The notes: a model not told the origin generated them from the letters alone. Shown: positions 36,736 through 45,272, counted from the stretch's first letter. The stretch: DNA of 64,000 bases from Candidatus Iainarchaeum sp. (GCA_018304425.1 JAGVWE010000005.1:124001-188000); one strand, 5' to 3'. Translations and numbers: made by a program.

Positions 36736-38498
36736 TTCACCGTCACGCTTTTCGCGAGGTTGCGCGGCTTGTCCGGGTCATTCCCACGCAACACCGCGAG
36801 ATAGTAGGCAAGCAATTGCACGGGCACGAGTTCCGCGATAGCGGAAGCGATGCCAAGGTCGGGCACGGGGAGGTGGAGGTCGAAGACCTCGTTGTCCTGG
36901 GGTGCCAGGCCGATGATGTAAGCCCCTCGCGACTTGACCTCCATGGCGTTGCTCAGGACTTCTGCCTGGGTCTCATCGCAGGCAGCCAGGACGATGCAGG
37001 GGGTTCTCTTCTCGATGAGGGCTATGGGGCCATGCTTCAATTCCCCGCCGGCAAAGCCTTCGGCATGGATGTAGGAAACCTCCTGCAGCTTGATGGCGGA
37101 TTCGAGGGCGATGGGATAGTGCAGGCCGCGGCCGATGATGTACAAGTTTTCCTTGGCCTTTATTTTCTGCGCAAGGGCCTTGAGCCGCTTGCACTGCGCA
37201 TCATCCAGCGTCCGGGCCAGGGCGGCGCTTGCTATTTGAAGGGCTTTCCGGCCCTCGGCCAGGCGTCCGGCCGTGGCATAGGCCAGCAGGGCCAGCACGG
37301 CCAATTGGCCGGTGGCAGCCTTGGTGGAGGCCACGGCCTTCTCAGGGCCGGCGTTGATGAGCAGGTTGTAATCGGACTGGCGCATCATGGTGCTTCCGTA
37401 CACGTTGAGGAGGGAGACCACTTTCGCGCCGCGTTTCTTGGCGATGGAAAGGGCCTCGAGGGTGTCCGCCGTCTCCCCGCTTTGGGAGACGGCAATCACC
37501 AACGTGTCAGGCCCGACGAAGGGGGCGAAGTTCGGGAATTCCGAGCCCACGCAAAAGTGCGTCTGCCTGCCCGCGATCTTCGCGAACAGGTAGGTTCCCG
37601 CGAGGCACATCTTTCCGGCGGTGCCGCAGCCGACCAGCACCGTTTGCTTGGCACGGGTGATTAGTTGCGCGATTTTTTCGAGCTGCTCGTCGTCCTGCAC
37701 CAGGGCACGAGAAACGGATTCGCGCTGCTCGAGGATTTCCTTGAGCATGAAGTGCGGGAACTTTCCCTTCTCTGCCTGTTCGGGCGTCCAGGAAATCTTC
37801 TGCGGCTTCACGGGCAGCTGCTTTCCGGAGCGAAGGTCAAATAACCGGAGCGCGGAATCGATGAGGACAAGCTGCTGGTCGTCGAGGAACACGACCTGGT
37901 TGGTGTGGGGGAGGAAAGCCGGGATGTCGGAAGCGAGGAAGAATTCGTCTTTGCCGAGGCCGGCCAGGAGCGGGGAACCATTTCGGGCGCCGATGAGCTG
38001 CCCGGAATCCGCGTCGAGGACGATAAAGGAATACCGGCCTTCGAGCAGCAGGCAGGTGTGCCGCACCGCGGTGGGGAAGTCGTCGCCTTTTTTCAGGAAG
38101 TCTTCGACGAGCAGGGGGATGGTCTCGGTGTCGGTCTGGGAGTGGAACGTGTAACCCGCGGCCTGCAGGCGCTTGCGCAGGGCCTGGTAGTTTTCCACGA
38201 TGCCGTTGTGGGCCACGGCAATGCGCTTATTGTTGGACAAGTGGGGGTGGGCATTGGACTGGGTTACCCCCCCGTGGGTGGCCCATCTCGTGTGGCCCAG
38301 GGCCAGGTTTGCCTCAGGCAACGCCTTAAACCCCTTGAAATTGCCTATCTTGCCCACGTTTTTCTTTACTTGGAGGCCCGTTCCATCGAGAAAAGCGATG
38401 CCCCAGGAATCATATCCACGGTATTCGAGGGTTTTAAGGCCTTCCAAGACGATGGATACAGCCTGGTCTCCGCCTTTATAGCCAATGATTCCACACAT
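36732..38498 (-). CDS. glmS: Glucosamine-6-phosphate synthase
   Basis: The 588-residue enzyme makes glucosamine-6-phosphate from fructose-6-phosphate and glutamine. Cys2 of MCGIIGY is the N-terminal nucleophile, followed by EYRGYDSWGIA and HTRWATHG. Two SIS domains follow (ISWTPEQAEKGKFPHFMLKE linker; SQSGETADTLEAL; STKAATGQL; ELKHGPIALI), and the C-terminus ends LAKSVTVK. It opens the glm operon. A minus-strand GTATTTAAAC near 38545-38555 may be its TATA box, which would give a leader of about 25 bases. No glmS ribozyme is visible. Confidence 0.96.
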   Translation of the reverse strand: MCGIIGYKGGDQAVSIVLEGLKTLEYRGYDSWGIAFLDGTGLQVKKNVGKIGNFKGFKALPEANLALGHTRWATHGGVTQSNAHPHLSNNKRIAVAHNGIVENYQALRKRLQAAGYTFHSQTDTETIPLLVEDFLKKGDDFPTAVRHTCLLLEGRYSFIVLDADSGQLIGARNGSPLLAGLGKDEFFLASDIPAFLPHTNQVVFLDDQQLVLIDSALRLFDLRSGKQLPVKPQKISWTPEQAEKGKFPHFMLKEILEQRESVSRALVQDDEQLEKIAQLITRAKQTVLVGCGTAGKMCLAGTYLFAKIAGRQTHFCVGSEFPNFAPFVGPDTLVIAVSQSGETADTLEALSIAKKRGAKVVSLLNVYGSTMMRQSDYNLLINAGPEKAVASTKAATGQLAVLALLAYATAGRLAEGRKALQIASAALARTLDDAQCKRLKALAQKIKAKENLYIIGRGLHYPIALESAIKLQEVSYIHAEGFAGGELKHGPIALIEKRTPCIVLAACDETQAEVLSNAMEVKSRGAYIIGLAPQDNEVFDLHLPVPDLGIASAIAELVPVQLLAYYLAVLRGNDPDKPRNLAKSVTVK

Positions 38499-38623
38499 GG
38501 GGGTTGCACCGCAAAATAAGAAGCAATGGAACTATTCTGGGGCATTAGAGTTTAAATACCCCGTTGAAAGCCCATTACAGCCAGTATAAGCCTGGGCATA
38601 ACGGAAACCCCAAGGCTTTTAAA

Positions 38624-38666
38624 GACTAACTACACTAATACTAACTAACCCATAATAGTAGTATAA
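38624..38666 (+). promoter_or_regulatory. Direct-repeat operator-like region
   Basis: CTAACTA occurs at 38626-38632 and 38641-38647, with a related CTAATA between, followed by the near-palindrome ATAATAGTAGTAT. A TATA-like CTTTTAAAG lies just upstream near 38616-38624. The repeats therefore cover the expected start site, where an archaeal repressor would act. The downstream gene encodes a winged-helix protein, so autoregulation is possible. Confidence 0.4.
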
Positions 38667-38688
38667 CAAAACTTGTAATGGTGAATGC

Positions 38689-39645
38689 GTGGCGGATTTC
38701 CTGTTGTTGGATGGCGAGAAGCGCGTGCCCACCAAGCGCGTGGACTCCGTGGAAGCCTTGAAGCCCCTGCTGAACGAGTCGGCCTGGCAAATCGTGAAAC
38801 TCCTGCGCAGGCAGGAATCCTATCCCGCGGAAATCGCGAAAAAACTGGGCCTCAACGAGCAAACCGTTTACTACTATGTCAAGCAGCTGAAAGCCAGCGG
38901 CTTGATTGAGGTGTCACGCACCGAGGAAAAGCAGGGCGCGCTCGCGAAATTCTTCCGCTGCAACTATGACTCGTTTTCCCTCGTGGCCTCGGCCGAGAAC
39001 GCGAGAAAAGCGGAGTTCACGTCCTCGCCTGGCACGGCCAAGCAACTCGAACCCGCGCTCAAGGAATTCCTGGAGCCCTTCATCACCGAGGGCGGGCGGT
39101 TCGACGCCAAAATCGTGGTCGGCAGCCCTGACCCGCATGGGGAGTTGAAGGCGCGGGCGCGCGACGGCCACCTGGCCGTTGAACTCGCGGCCTTCCTGGG
39201 CTCGCTCTGCAACGAAATAAACTATCCCCTCATCTACTTGGACACGCAGATTCCCTCGGTCGAGAAAGAGAACTCGAACCTGATCCTCCTCGGCGGCCCC
39301 ATCACGAACCGGTTGGCCGAGGAACTCAACGAGCATTTGAGCATCCGGTTTGCCTCCAGCGGCGGCCAGTGGCTCGTGAAATCCAAGGCCAGCGACAAGG
39401 AGTATGCCGAGGACGCGACCGGCTTCATCGAGAAAATCAGGCACCCCTCCTATCCCAACCGCGCCATCCTCGTCATCGCCGGCAAACGCAATGCGGGCAC
39501 GCGGGCCGCCATCATCGGGTTAATCAAGCAAACCCATGAAATGGCGAAACCCAACAAATTCGACGAGCGCCTGCACGCCCGCATAGTGGAGGGCCTGGAC
39601 CTGGATGGAGACGGCATCATCGACGACGTCGAAATAAAGGAGTAG
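38689..39645 (+). CDS. Winged-helix regulator fused to S-layer-like domain
   Basis: The protein has 318 residues. An ArsR-like winged helix occupies about 25-95 (SYPAEIAKKLGLNEQTVYYYVKQL is the recognition part). Residues about 130-290 resemble the domain found in S-layer proteins of archaea: NLILLGGPITNRLAEELNEHL, then RAILVIAGKRNAGTRAA. The last 15 residues read DLDGDGIIDDVEIKE, an EF-hand or dockerin-like calcium loop. No signal or membrane helix is seen, so it is probably cytoplasmic DNA-binding. The start is a GTG; nearby ATGs are out of frame. Confidence 0.8.
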   Translation: MADFLLLDGEKRVPTKRVDSVEALKPLLNESAWQIVKLLRRQESYPAEIAKKLGLNEQTVYYYVKQLKASGLIEVSRTEEKQGALAKFFRCNYDSFSLVASAENARKAEFTSSPGTAKQLEPALKEFLEPFITEGGRFDAKIVVGSPDPHGELKARARDGHLAVELAAFLGSLCNEINYPLIYLDTQIPSVEKENSNLILLGGPITNRLAEELNEHLSIRFASSGGQWLVKSKASDKEYAEDATGFIEKIRHPSYPNRAILVIAGKRNAGTRAAIIGLIKQTHEMAKPNKFDERLHARIVEGLDLDGDGIIDDVEIKE

Positions 39646-39671
39646 AAACGACCCAGGCGCCTTCAGCTGGC

Positions 39672-40409
39672 TTAGTCCAGCAGGTTCTTCCAGCTCTTGC
39701 CCTTCCGCTTCTTGAGGTTGACGGCTCCGACCAAGGCATCGAACATGTCCTGGTTGGCGAGCGCGGCGCGCTCGATGGGGGCCTTGAAGCCCAAGCCAAT
39801 TGCCAGTCCCACGCCCAAGCCGACCGCGATGACGATGGTGATCATGGCGAGGCGCAGGATGTCCAACAAAATCGTGGTCTCGGCTGCCGGCAGGATGATG
39901 GGCAAGGCAATGATGATGCCCACGTAAATGACGAATATCTCCACGAAGCTCGCGACCTGGTCCTTGAAGGCGAAGATGCCGCGCCTCCGGATCTTCTCGG
40001 AAATGAAGTCCCCGAGGAACAGGGTGCCGACCAGCACGGCAATGCCCTCGATGAGGTTCGGCACGTAGTTCATGATGGAGGCCACGATGTTGCTGAAGTA
40101 AGCCAATCCAACCAGGTCGGTGGCCGTGCCGAAGAACAGCAACGCGATGTAGAGTTCAACGAGGATCGTGATTATTTCCGTGAGCCTGAAGCCCAGCAGG
40201 GCGTCTCCGAGGCCGTGCCCGGCAATGGTTTCCTCGAGCTTGATGGCCCGCGAAATCCGGCGGATGAGGATGGTCGTGTACTTGCCCACGATTTTGCTGA
40301 CCAGGAAAAAAGCGACTAAAACGATTAAGGCAATGATGGAGTTCTGCGCGTACCCAATGACCTGCGAAGTCATGGCCCCAAAATCCAAGTTAGTCAACCC
40401 AACAGCCAT
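39672..40409 (-). CDS. Membrane protein of the mechanosensitive-channel TM-helix family
   Basis: The protein has 245 residues. It has about five or six membrane helices (near 20-40, 75-100, 105-130, 150-175 and 180-205) with the amphipathic pattern GLGDALLGFRLTEIITILVEL and GIAVLVGTLFLGDFI. This is characteristic of the conserved TM-helix proteins related to MscS but without its beta domain. The C-terminus is basic. It converges with the S-layer-domain regulator. Gating or ion selectivity cannot be judged. Confidence 0.75.
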   Translation of the reverse strand: MAVGLTNLDFGAMTSQVIGYAQNSIIALIVLVAFFLVSKIVGKYTTILIRRISRAIKLEETIAGHGLGDALLGFRLTEIITILVELYIALLFFGTATDLVGLAYFSNIVASIMNYVPNLIEGIAVLVGTLFLGDFISEKIRRRGIFAFKDQVASFVEIFVIYVGIIIALPIILPAAETTILLDILRLAMITIVIAVGLGVGLAIGLGFKAPIERAALANQDMFDALVGAVNLKKRKGKSWKNLLD

Positions 40410-40480
40410 AGTAAACCCATCTAATCAAGTCATTTAATAGGATTTAACCGCTTAAAAACATATCGTCCGGGTGTTTTGGC

Positions 40481-40753
40481 GTGGAATGGAGTGAATTCGG
40501 GATGCGGCCCTGCAAGAACCGCCTGGCATTCGACGTGGTGCCCAGGCAAAGGCTTTCCCTGGACTGGCAGACAACCTGCCAGCGGCTGCGCGCCAATGGC
40601 CTGGAAGTGGAAGCCGAAACCCCCCGGTTGGTTCTGGTGCGGGTGCAAGGCAAACCGGTTTGCCTCTACCCGGACGGCCGGTTCCAGGTGCGGCAGGCCC
40701 GGGATGCCGTGGAAGCGAAAGCCGTCGCCGTCGCGGTTATCGGCTGCCTTTAA
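40481..40753 (+). CDS. Small conserved-looking hypothetical protein
   Basis: The protein has 90 residues and alternating strands and helices with no membrane segment: LDWQTTCQRLRANGLEVEAE, then RLVLVRVQGKPVCLYPDGRFQV. Such a small alpha/beta fold could bind nucleic acid, but no family is recognised. A TATA-like CTTAAAAAC is centred about 25 bases before the ATG, which supports a real leaderless gene. It lies just upstream of a site-2 protease gene on the same strand. Confidence 0.6.
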   Translation: MEWSEFGMRPCKNRLAFDVVPRQRLSLDWQTTCQRLRANGLEVEAETPRLVLVRVQGKPVCLYPDGRFQVRQARDAVEAKAVAVAVIGCL

Positions 40754-40792
40754 GGCAATGGAATTAAAAAGCGCTGCCACCCCAGCCATGGT

Positions 40793-41911
40793 ATGGCTGG
40801 CCTGAAACTGGGAAGCGTTTTCGGCATTGGCGTCGAACTGCACCCCACCTTCGTGTGGCTGTTTGCAGCGCTCGCCGTGTTCCTGCTGGTCTTTGACGCC
40901 GCGAGTTTCGTGCCCAGCATGGTCATGCTGGTCTTCCTCTTCGTCAGCGTGTTCGTCCACGAGTTGTTCCACTCCCTGGTCGCCTTGTCCAAGCACGTGC
41001 GCGTGGAAAAAATCGTGTTGCTGCCGATTGGCGGCATCTCCATGGCCGAGGAAATGCCTGAAAAGCCGTTGGACGAGTTCCTGGTGGCCATCGCCGGGCC
41101 GTTGTTCAATTTCCTGGTCGTGTTCCTCATCCTCTTCCTGGTAGCAGTGGTGCCCGGCCTGCCGTGGCCGCACGCGTTGTTCTCCGGCCAAGCCGATTAC
41201 GCCCTGGTCGAGGAAGCCATGCTGGCCTATCCCCTCTTCGCCTTGCTGTGGGTGAACCTGATGCTGGGCGCGTTCAATCTCTTCGTGCCCGCGCTGCCCA
41301 TGGACGGGGGAAGGGTGTTGCGCGCGCTCCTCTCCATGGTCATGGGCCACGCCAAGGCCACCGCGCTTGCCTCCAAGATTAGCCTGGGCTTTGCTTTCCT
41401 GATGGCGTTGCTGGGCTTGCTGGGCGGCAGCCTCATGCTGGTCGTCATCGCGGTGTTCCTCTACTTTGGCGCCACCTATGAACGCGACCTCACGGCCATG
41501 AAGGAAACCATTCGCGGCGCGGACTACGGGAAAATCGTGTCGAAAAAGTTTTCCGCCGTGGACGAGGGCATGCGGTTCGAGGACGCGCTCAAGGCCATGG
41601 CCGAAAAAAACACGGGCCTGCTCCTCGTGAAAGGCGGCACGGGCATTGGCTACCTCTCGACCGATGACTTGCTGGCCGTGGAGAAATCCAAGCGCCTGGG
41701 CGCCTTGACCGTTGGCCAACTGGCAAAGCGGCTGCCGGTCTTCGAAGCCGGAACCCCGGCCGAGAAGCTCATGGGCTTCTTCGCCTCCAAGGGCGTGCCC
41801 GTGGTCGGCATTTCCAGGGGCAAAAAGCTGTCCGGCCTCCTCTTCCAAGCCGATTTGGACGCCCTCTACCAATTGACAAAGTTGAAAAAGAAGTTCGATT
41901 TACAGTATTGA
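40793..41911 (+). CDS. Site-2 protease family (M50) with CBS-like domain
   Basis: The 372-residue intramembrane zinc protease has HELFHS (about 57-62) as the HExxH motif. ALPMDGGRVLRA (about 165-176) is the second conserved motif carrying the third ligand. Six or so membrane helices fill residues 5-225. The last 140 residues resemble a CBS pair, as in many archaeal S2P homologs, where it may sense nucleotides. It probably cleaves membrane-bound regulators. A TATA-like GAATTAAAAAG centred 26 bases upstream supports the ATG at 40793. Confidence 0.9.
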   Translation: MAGLKLGSVFGIGVELHPTFVWLFAALAVFLLVFDAASFVPSMVMLVFLFVSVFVHELFHSLVALSKHVRVEKIVLLPIGGISMAEEMPEKPLDEFLVAIAGPLFNFLVVFLILFLVAVVPGLPWPHALFSGQADYALVEEAMLAYPLFALLWVNLMLGAFNLFVPALPMDGGRVLRALLSMVMGHAKATALASKISLGFAFLMALLGLLGGSLMLVVIAVFLYFGATYERDLTAMKETIRGADYGKIVSKKFSAVDEGMRFEDALKAMAEKNTGLLLVKGGTGIGYLSTDDLLAVEKSKRLGALTVGQLAKRLPVFEAGTPAEKLMGFFASKGVPVVGISRGKKLSGLLFQADLDALYQLTKLKKKFDLQY

Positions 41912-41983
41912 CGGCGACGGCCGGTGAAAGCTGGCCTTTTCCCCGGAGCAAGAGCGAAGGGGCAGGAAGCGTGGTTGGCGGCA

Positions 41984-42043
41984 TATTTATGTCCCGCCGC
42001 AGGCGGGACGACGTATGCGGTGCCGGCTGACGCCTCGTCAGCC
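41984..42043 (+). repeat. RNA-abutting hairpin element, family 2, copy d
   Basis: In order: TATTTAT (41984-41990), hairpin B (GTCCCGCCGCAGGCGGGAC, 41991-42009), GACGTATGCGGTGCC, then hairpin A (GGCTGACGCCTCGTCAGCC, 42025-42043), which ends exactly at the tRNA-Ser 5' base. Its spacer and hairpin A core, CTGACGCCTCGTCAG, match copy b beside tRNA-Leu. Confidence 0.78.
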
Positions 42044-42128
42044 GCGGAGATGGCGGAATCTGGTAAACGCACTCGCCTCGAGAGCGAGAGCCCGCAAGGG
42101 CGCGTGGGTTCAAATCCCACTCTCCGCG
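42044..42128 (+). tRNA. tRNA-Ser (anticodon CGA)
   Basis: This is a type II tRNA. The acceptor GCGGAGA pairs with TCTCCGC, with discriminator G. The anticodon arm CTCGC-CTCGAGA-GCGAG gives CGA. The long variable arm is AGCCCGCAAGGGCGC, and the T arm is GTGGG-TTCAAAT-CCCAC. It has no intron, unlike the other tRNA-Ser here. Confidence 0.95.
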
Positions 42129-42185
42129 CTTTTTCCTGCCTTTGGCTGGAAACAATTAAATAGTTTGAGAGGCATAGGTAAATAC

Positions 42186-42410
42186 ATGCGGCAAAAGACT
42201 AGAGCCTTTACGGCTGTTGTGGTAAAGGAAGACGACCTGTTTGTTGCCGAGTGTCCCGAGGTTGGCACGGCCAGCCAAGGGCACACGATTGCGGAAGCAG
42301 TCAAGAACCTGAAGCTGGCCACCGAACTCTATCTGGAGGAATTTCCCGAAAAGGGGAAAGCTCACTCCGTGCTGACGAAGTTCGAGGTGGCCGCGGTTGC
42401 CAAGACTTAA
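42186..42410 (+). CDS. hicB: HicB-type antitoxin
   Basis: The protein has 74 residues. It shows the HicB partial RNase-H fold: FTAVVVKEDDLFVAECPEVGTASQGHTIAEAVKNL, ending in a short helix. It should neutralise the HicA toxin encoded next, which overlaps it. There is no obvious C-terminal DNA-binding domain. A TATA-like CAATTAAATAG lies near 42150-42160. Confidence 0.88.
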   Translation: MRQKTRAFTAVVVKEDDLFVAECPEVGTASQGHTIAEAVKNLKLATELYLEEFPEKGKAHSVLTKFEVAAVAKT

Positions 42411-42627
42411 ACCTGTTTCTGGCTTCGAGTGCCTGAAGATTTTGTGCAACAAGTTTGGCTTTGGCGTCGCGCGACAGAGCGGTGACCACGTCGTGCTCAA
42501 AAAGGAGACGCCTCAAGGCAGAATCGGCACGGTCATCCCCCTGCATCGCGAACTCAAAAGGAGAACCCTCCGGCGGGCATTGCAACTCGCCAAAGTCACG
42601 GAAGAGGAATTTGCGAAATATCTCTGA
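42397..42627 (+). CDS. hicA: HicA-type mRNA interferase toxin
   Basis: The protein has 76 residues. It has the dsRBD-like HicA fold: a Lys-Pro-Val-Ser-Gly start, GFGVARQSGDHVVLKK with the catalytic His in G-D-H, then IPLHRELKRRTLRRALQLA. It cleaves mRNA when not bound by HicB. It begins inside hicB with a TTG. The antitoxin-first order is the reverse of the common hicA-hicB order but is known in other systems. Confidence 0.87.
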   Translation: MPRLKPVSGFECLKILCNKFGFGVARQSGDHVVLKKETPQGRIGTVIPLHRELKRRTLRRALQLAKVTEEEFAKYL

Positions 42628-42674
42628 AGTCCGCTGCCGTTAACCATTTAACCCCTTCCGGCTTTGGGTTGGAC

Positions 42675-44090
42675 ATGAAGTATGCCCGTGAGCTCTTGAT
42701 GGTCTTGTTGATGGGGGCCGTGCTCCGGTTTGCGCCCGTGCTGTTCTACGGCGTGCCCTTGAGCTATGATGCTCCCTTTCATTTGACGCGGGCCTGGGAA
42801 ACCATTTACTCGGGTTCCCTGAACCGAGCCGAATTCTATCCCCCCCTGTACCGCCTGCTGTTGGCCGGCATCCAGATGGCCACCGGCTTTGACCTGGTGT
42901 GGGTGGGCGCGGTGCTGTTGCCCTTGTTTTCCACGCTCACGGTTTTGAGCGTGTTCGCCTTCGTGCGCGCCCTGGCTGGCCCGAGAATGGCCTTACTGGC
43001 CTCGCTCCTGATTGCATGGGGCGCGCCCCTCCTCGCGGCCGCCTACGACAGCCCCGAAAACATCGTCCTCTTCCTCCTGCCCGCCGGCTTCCTCCTCTAC
43101 CGGCACGACCGAAAGGCACTAGCCCCCCTCGTGATTGCCTCGGCCATCCTCTGGAACCAGTTGGCGGCCCTCGTCGTGGTGGCGTCCTTTACCGCCGCCT
43201 ACTACCGGCACTGGCGCAGCATGCGCCACTTCGCCGTGGCCGCCCTGGCCTTCCTCGGCGTATACCTTTTCTCCGTGGACTGGAAGCTGGTCGCCGGGCA
43301 AAGCATTTCCGCTGGCATGGCCTTCATCCAATTCAACCTACGCGAGGCTTTGCCGGTCATGGCCCTGGCCTCCCTGGCCTTCGCGGTGCCCCTCCTCTAC
43401 GCGTGCCAGGCCAAGCGCGCCATCGCGGGCTGGACGCGGTTCTGGTTCTACTGGTTCACGCTTTCAACCCTGGGCGTGGCCTCCTACGCCGCCAGCACCT
43501 TCCTCCGCCCCTGGGAGCACGTGAAGTTCCTGTTCTATTCGGGCGCAGTGCTGCTCTCCCTGGTGCGGGGCGAGCAGAAGTTCAGGGCCTTCGCCTACAT
43601 CTTGACGGCCTTCCTCTTCCTTTCCGCGGTCATCGTTTCCTTTCAACTGGTCTACCCCAAGATGCAGCAACACGACTTTCCCGCCATCGAGTTCCTGGAA
43701 TTCCGGGCCCGGCAAAACCAGGGCCTCATTTTGGCCGAGCCCAGCCTCAGCCAATGGATTGCGTTTGCCACGGGCCTCGACGACCGGCTGCTGACTTCCC
43801 TCCACTTCGAGGCCGCCAAGACAGGCAGCCGCTTCCAAGAGGGCCTGGGCTTCCTGCAATCCCAGGGAACCGGCTCTGAACGCTCCCTGCAGGAACTGGG
43901 CGTGAAGTACGTGGTGCTGAACTTCGAAGACGAAAGACTGCGGGGCGTGAACGGCATCGAGTCCAAGCCCTACCTCAACAAAGTGTATTCCGTGGAATAC
44001 TTTTCGGGCTGCCCCTTTGGCTTCCTGCCCAGGCTATGGGGCCTGGCCTGCGGTTGGAACCAGGCGGAAGTCCTGGAAACCAGGGAGTGA
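42675..44090 (+). CDS. GT-C-fold-like polytopic membrane protein
   Basis: The protein has 471 residues and about ten membrane helices (roughly 5-340) followed by a soluble domain of about 120 residues. The first outer loop contains SYDAPFHLTRAWE, with an Asp placed as in GT-C glycosyltransferases (oligosaccharyl and polyprenyl-phosphate mannosyl transferases). The C-terminal domain resembles the tail of AglB/PMT relatives. It may move a sugar from a lipid donor, consistent with nearby sugar genes; this is inference. A TATA-like CCATTTAACC is centred 26 bases before the ATG. It is followed directly by the aminotransferase gene. Confidence 0.75.
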   Translation: MKYARELLMVLLMGAVLRFAPVLFYGVPLSYDAPFHLTRAWETIYSGSLNRAEFYPPLYRLLLAGIQMATGFDLVWVGAVLLPLFSTLTVLSVFAFVRALAGPRMALLASLLIAWGAPLLAAAYDSPENIVLFLLPAGFLLYRHDRKALAPLVIASAILWNQLAALVVVASFTAAYYRHWRSMRHFAVAALAFLGVYLFSVDWKLVAGQSISAGMAFIQFNLREALPVMALASLAFAVPLLYACQAKRAIAGWTRFWFYWFTLSTLGVASYAASTFLRPWEHVKFLFYSGAVLLSLVRGEQKFRAFAYILTAFLFLSAVIVSFQLVYPKMQQHDFPAIEFLEFRARQNQGLILAEPSLSQWIAFATGLDDRLLTSLHFEAAKTGSRFQEGLGFLQSQGTGSERSLQELGVKYVVLNFEDERLRGVNGIESKPYLNKVYSVEYFSGCPFGFLPRLWGLACGWNQAEVLETRE

Positions 44091-44096
44091 AAGGAA

Positions 44097-45272
44097 ATGA
44101 CGGAACCCTTCGCGGAACGCGTGTCAAAAGCGGAAGCCAACCCCATCTTCGAAGTAATCAAGAAAGCCAGGGACTTGAAGGCGCAAGGCAAACCCGTGCT
44201 CCGCTTCGACGTCGGCGAAACCGATTTTCCCACTCCTGAAAACGTGAAGGCCGCGGCCAAGAAGGCGCTCGACGAGAACTTCACGTATTACACGCCGGCC
44301 GAGGGCATCAAGGAATTGCGGCAGGCGATTGCGGAAAAACTGGGAAAGGCGAATGACATCCCGGCTTCCTGGGAAGAAGTCATGGCCACGGTCGGCGGCA
44401 AGCAGGCCCTCTTCAACGCCACTCAGGCCCTGCTCCAGGAAGGCGACGAATGCGTGCTGGGCCTGCCTTACTGGGTTTCGCACCTCGAGCAAATCAAGCT
44501 GGCCTCCGCCACCCCAGTCCTCGTGCAAACCGACGAGCGATTCAAGTTGCGCGCGGAGGACATGGAGGAGGCGTTGACACCGCGCACCAAGATGGTGATT
44601 CTCTCCAGCCCCTCCAATCCAACCGGAGCCGTGATGGACGAAAAGGACTTGAAGCGGGTGGCGGCGCTCGCGGTCGAAAGAAATTTCTGGCTGGTCTCCG
44701 ACGAAGTGTACGAGCCCTTCGTGTTCGACGGGAAAAAGCATTTCTCGCCTGCCTCGTTCGGCGCCGAGGTGCGCGCGCACACGATTACCGTGAACGCGTT
44801 CTCGAAGACCTATGCCATGACCGGCTGGAGGCTGGGCTATGCCCATGCCCCCAAAGAAGTCATCAAGCGGATGGCGTACGTGCAAGGCCATTCAACCAGT
44901 CACCCGGACAGCCTGGCTCAAAAGGCCGGCCTCGAAGCCCTGCGCGGGCCCCAGGACTCGGTCAAGGAAATGGTGCGCGTCTTCGAGGAACGACGGAACG
45001 CCTTGGTGGCCAGGCTCAAGAAGCTCCCTGGCTTCAAGGTCGTGAACCCCGAAGGGGCTTTCTACGCCTTCCCCGACGTGCGCGGCTGCTTCGGCGGAAA
45101 AGTGCGTTCAGGGCTTGAACTGGCCAATTACCTGGTGGACCAGGCCCTGGTCACGGTGGTGCCAGGCGAGGCCTGCGGCAGCAAGAACCACGTGCGCTTG
45201 TGCTATGCCACGCCCGTTTCCGTCATCCACGAGGCCATGGACCGGGTTGAAAAGGCGTTGAAGGAACTGTGA
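44097..45272 (+). CDS. aspC: Aspartate aminotransferase (class I PLP enzyme)
   Basis: The protein has 391 residues. Fold-type I landmarks are present: LRFDVGETDFPTPENVK at the start, GGKQALFNA for phosphate binding, SPSNPTGAVM, a SDEVYEPFVFDG segment with the PLP-contacting Asp and Tyr, FSKTYAMTGWRLGY with the PLP lysine, and the carboxylate-binding Arg in HVRLCYATP. It interconverts aspartate and oxaloacetate with glutamate. Malate dehydrogenase, which makes oxaloacetate, is the convergent neighbour. Its start is six bases after the upstream stop, with AAAGGA as the ribosome site. Confidence 0.93.
   Translation: MTEPFAERVSKAEANPIFEVIKKARDLKAQGKPVLRFDVGETDFPTPENVKAAAKKALDENFTYYTPAEGIKELRQAIAEKLGKANDIPASWEEVMATVGGKQALFNATQALLQEGDECVLGLPYWVSHLEQIKLASATPVLVQTDERFKLRAEDMEEALTPRTKMVILSSPSNPTGAVMDEKDLKRVAALAVERNFWLVSDEVYEPFVFDGKKHFSPASFGAEVRAHTITVNAFSKTYAMTGWRLGYAHAPKEVIKRMAYVQGHSTSHPDSLAQKAGLEALRGPQDSVKEMVRVFEERRNALVARLKKLPGFKVVNPEGAFYAFPDVRGCFGGKVRSGLELANYLVDQALVTVVPGEACGSKNHVRLCYATPVSVIHEAMDRVEKALKEL

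Noticed and set aside
38499-38623. glmS ribozyme or riboswitch upstream of glmS
   Set aside because: The region is short and AT-rich and shows no ribozyme core.
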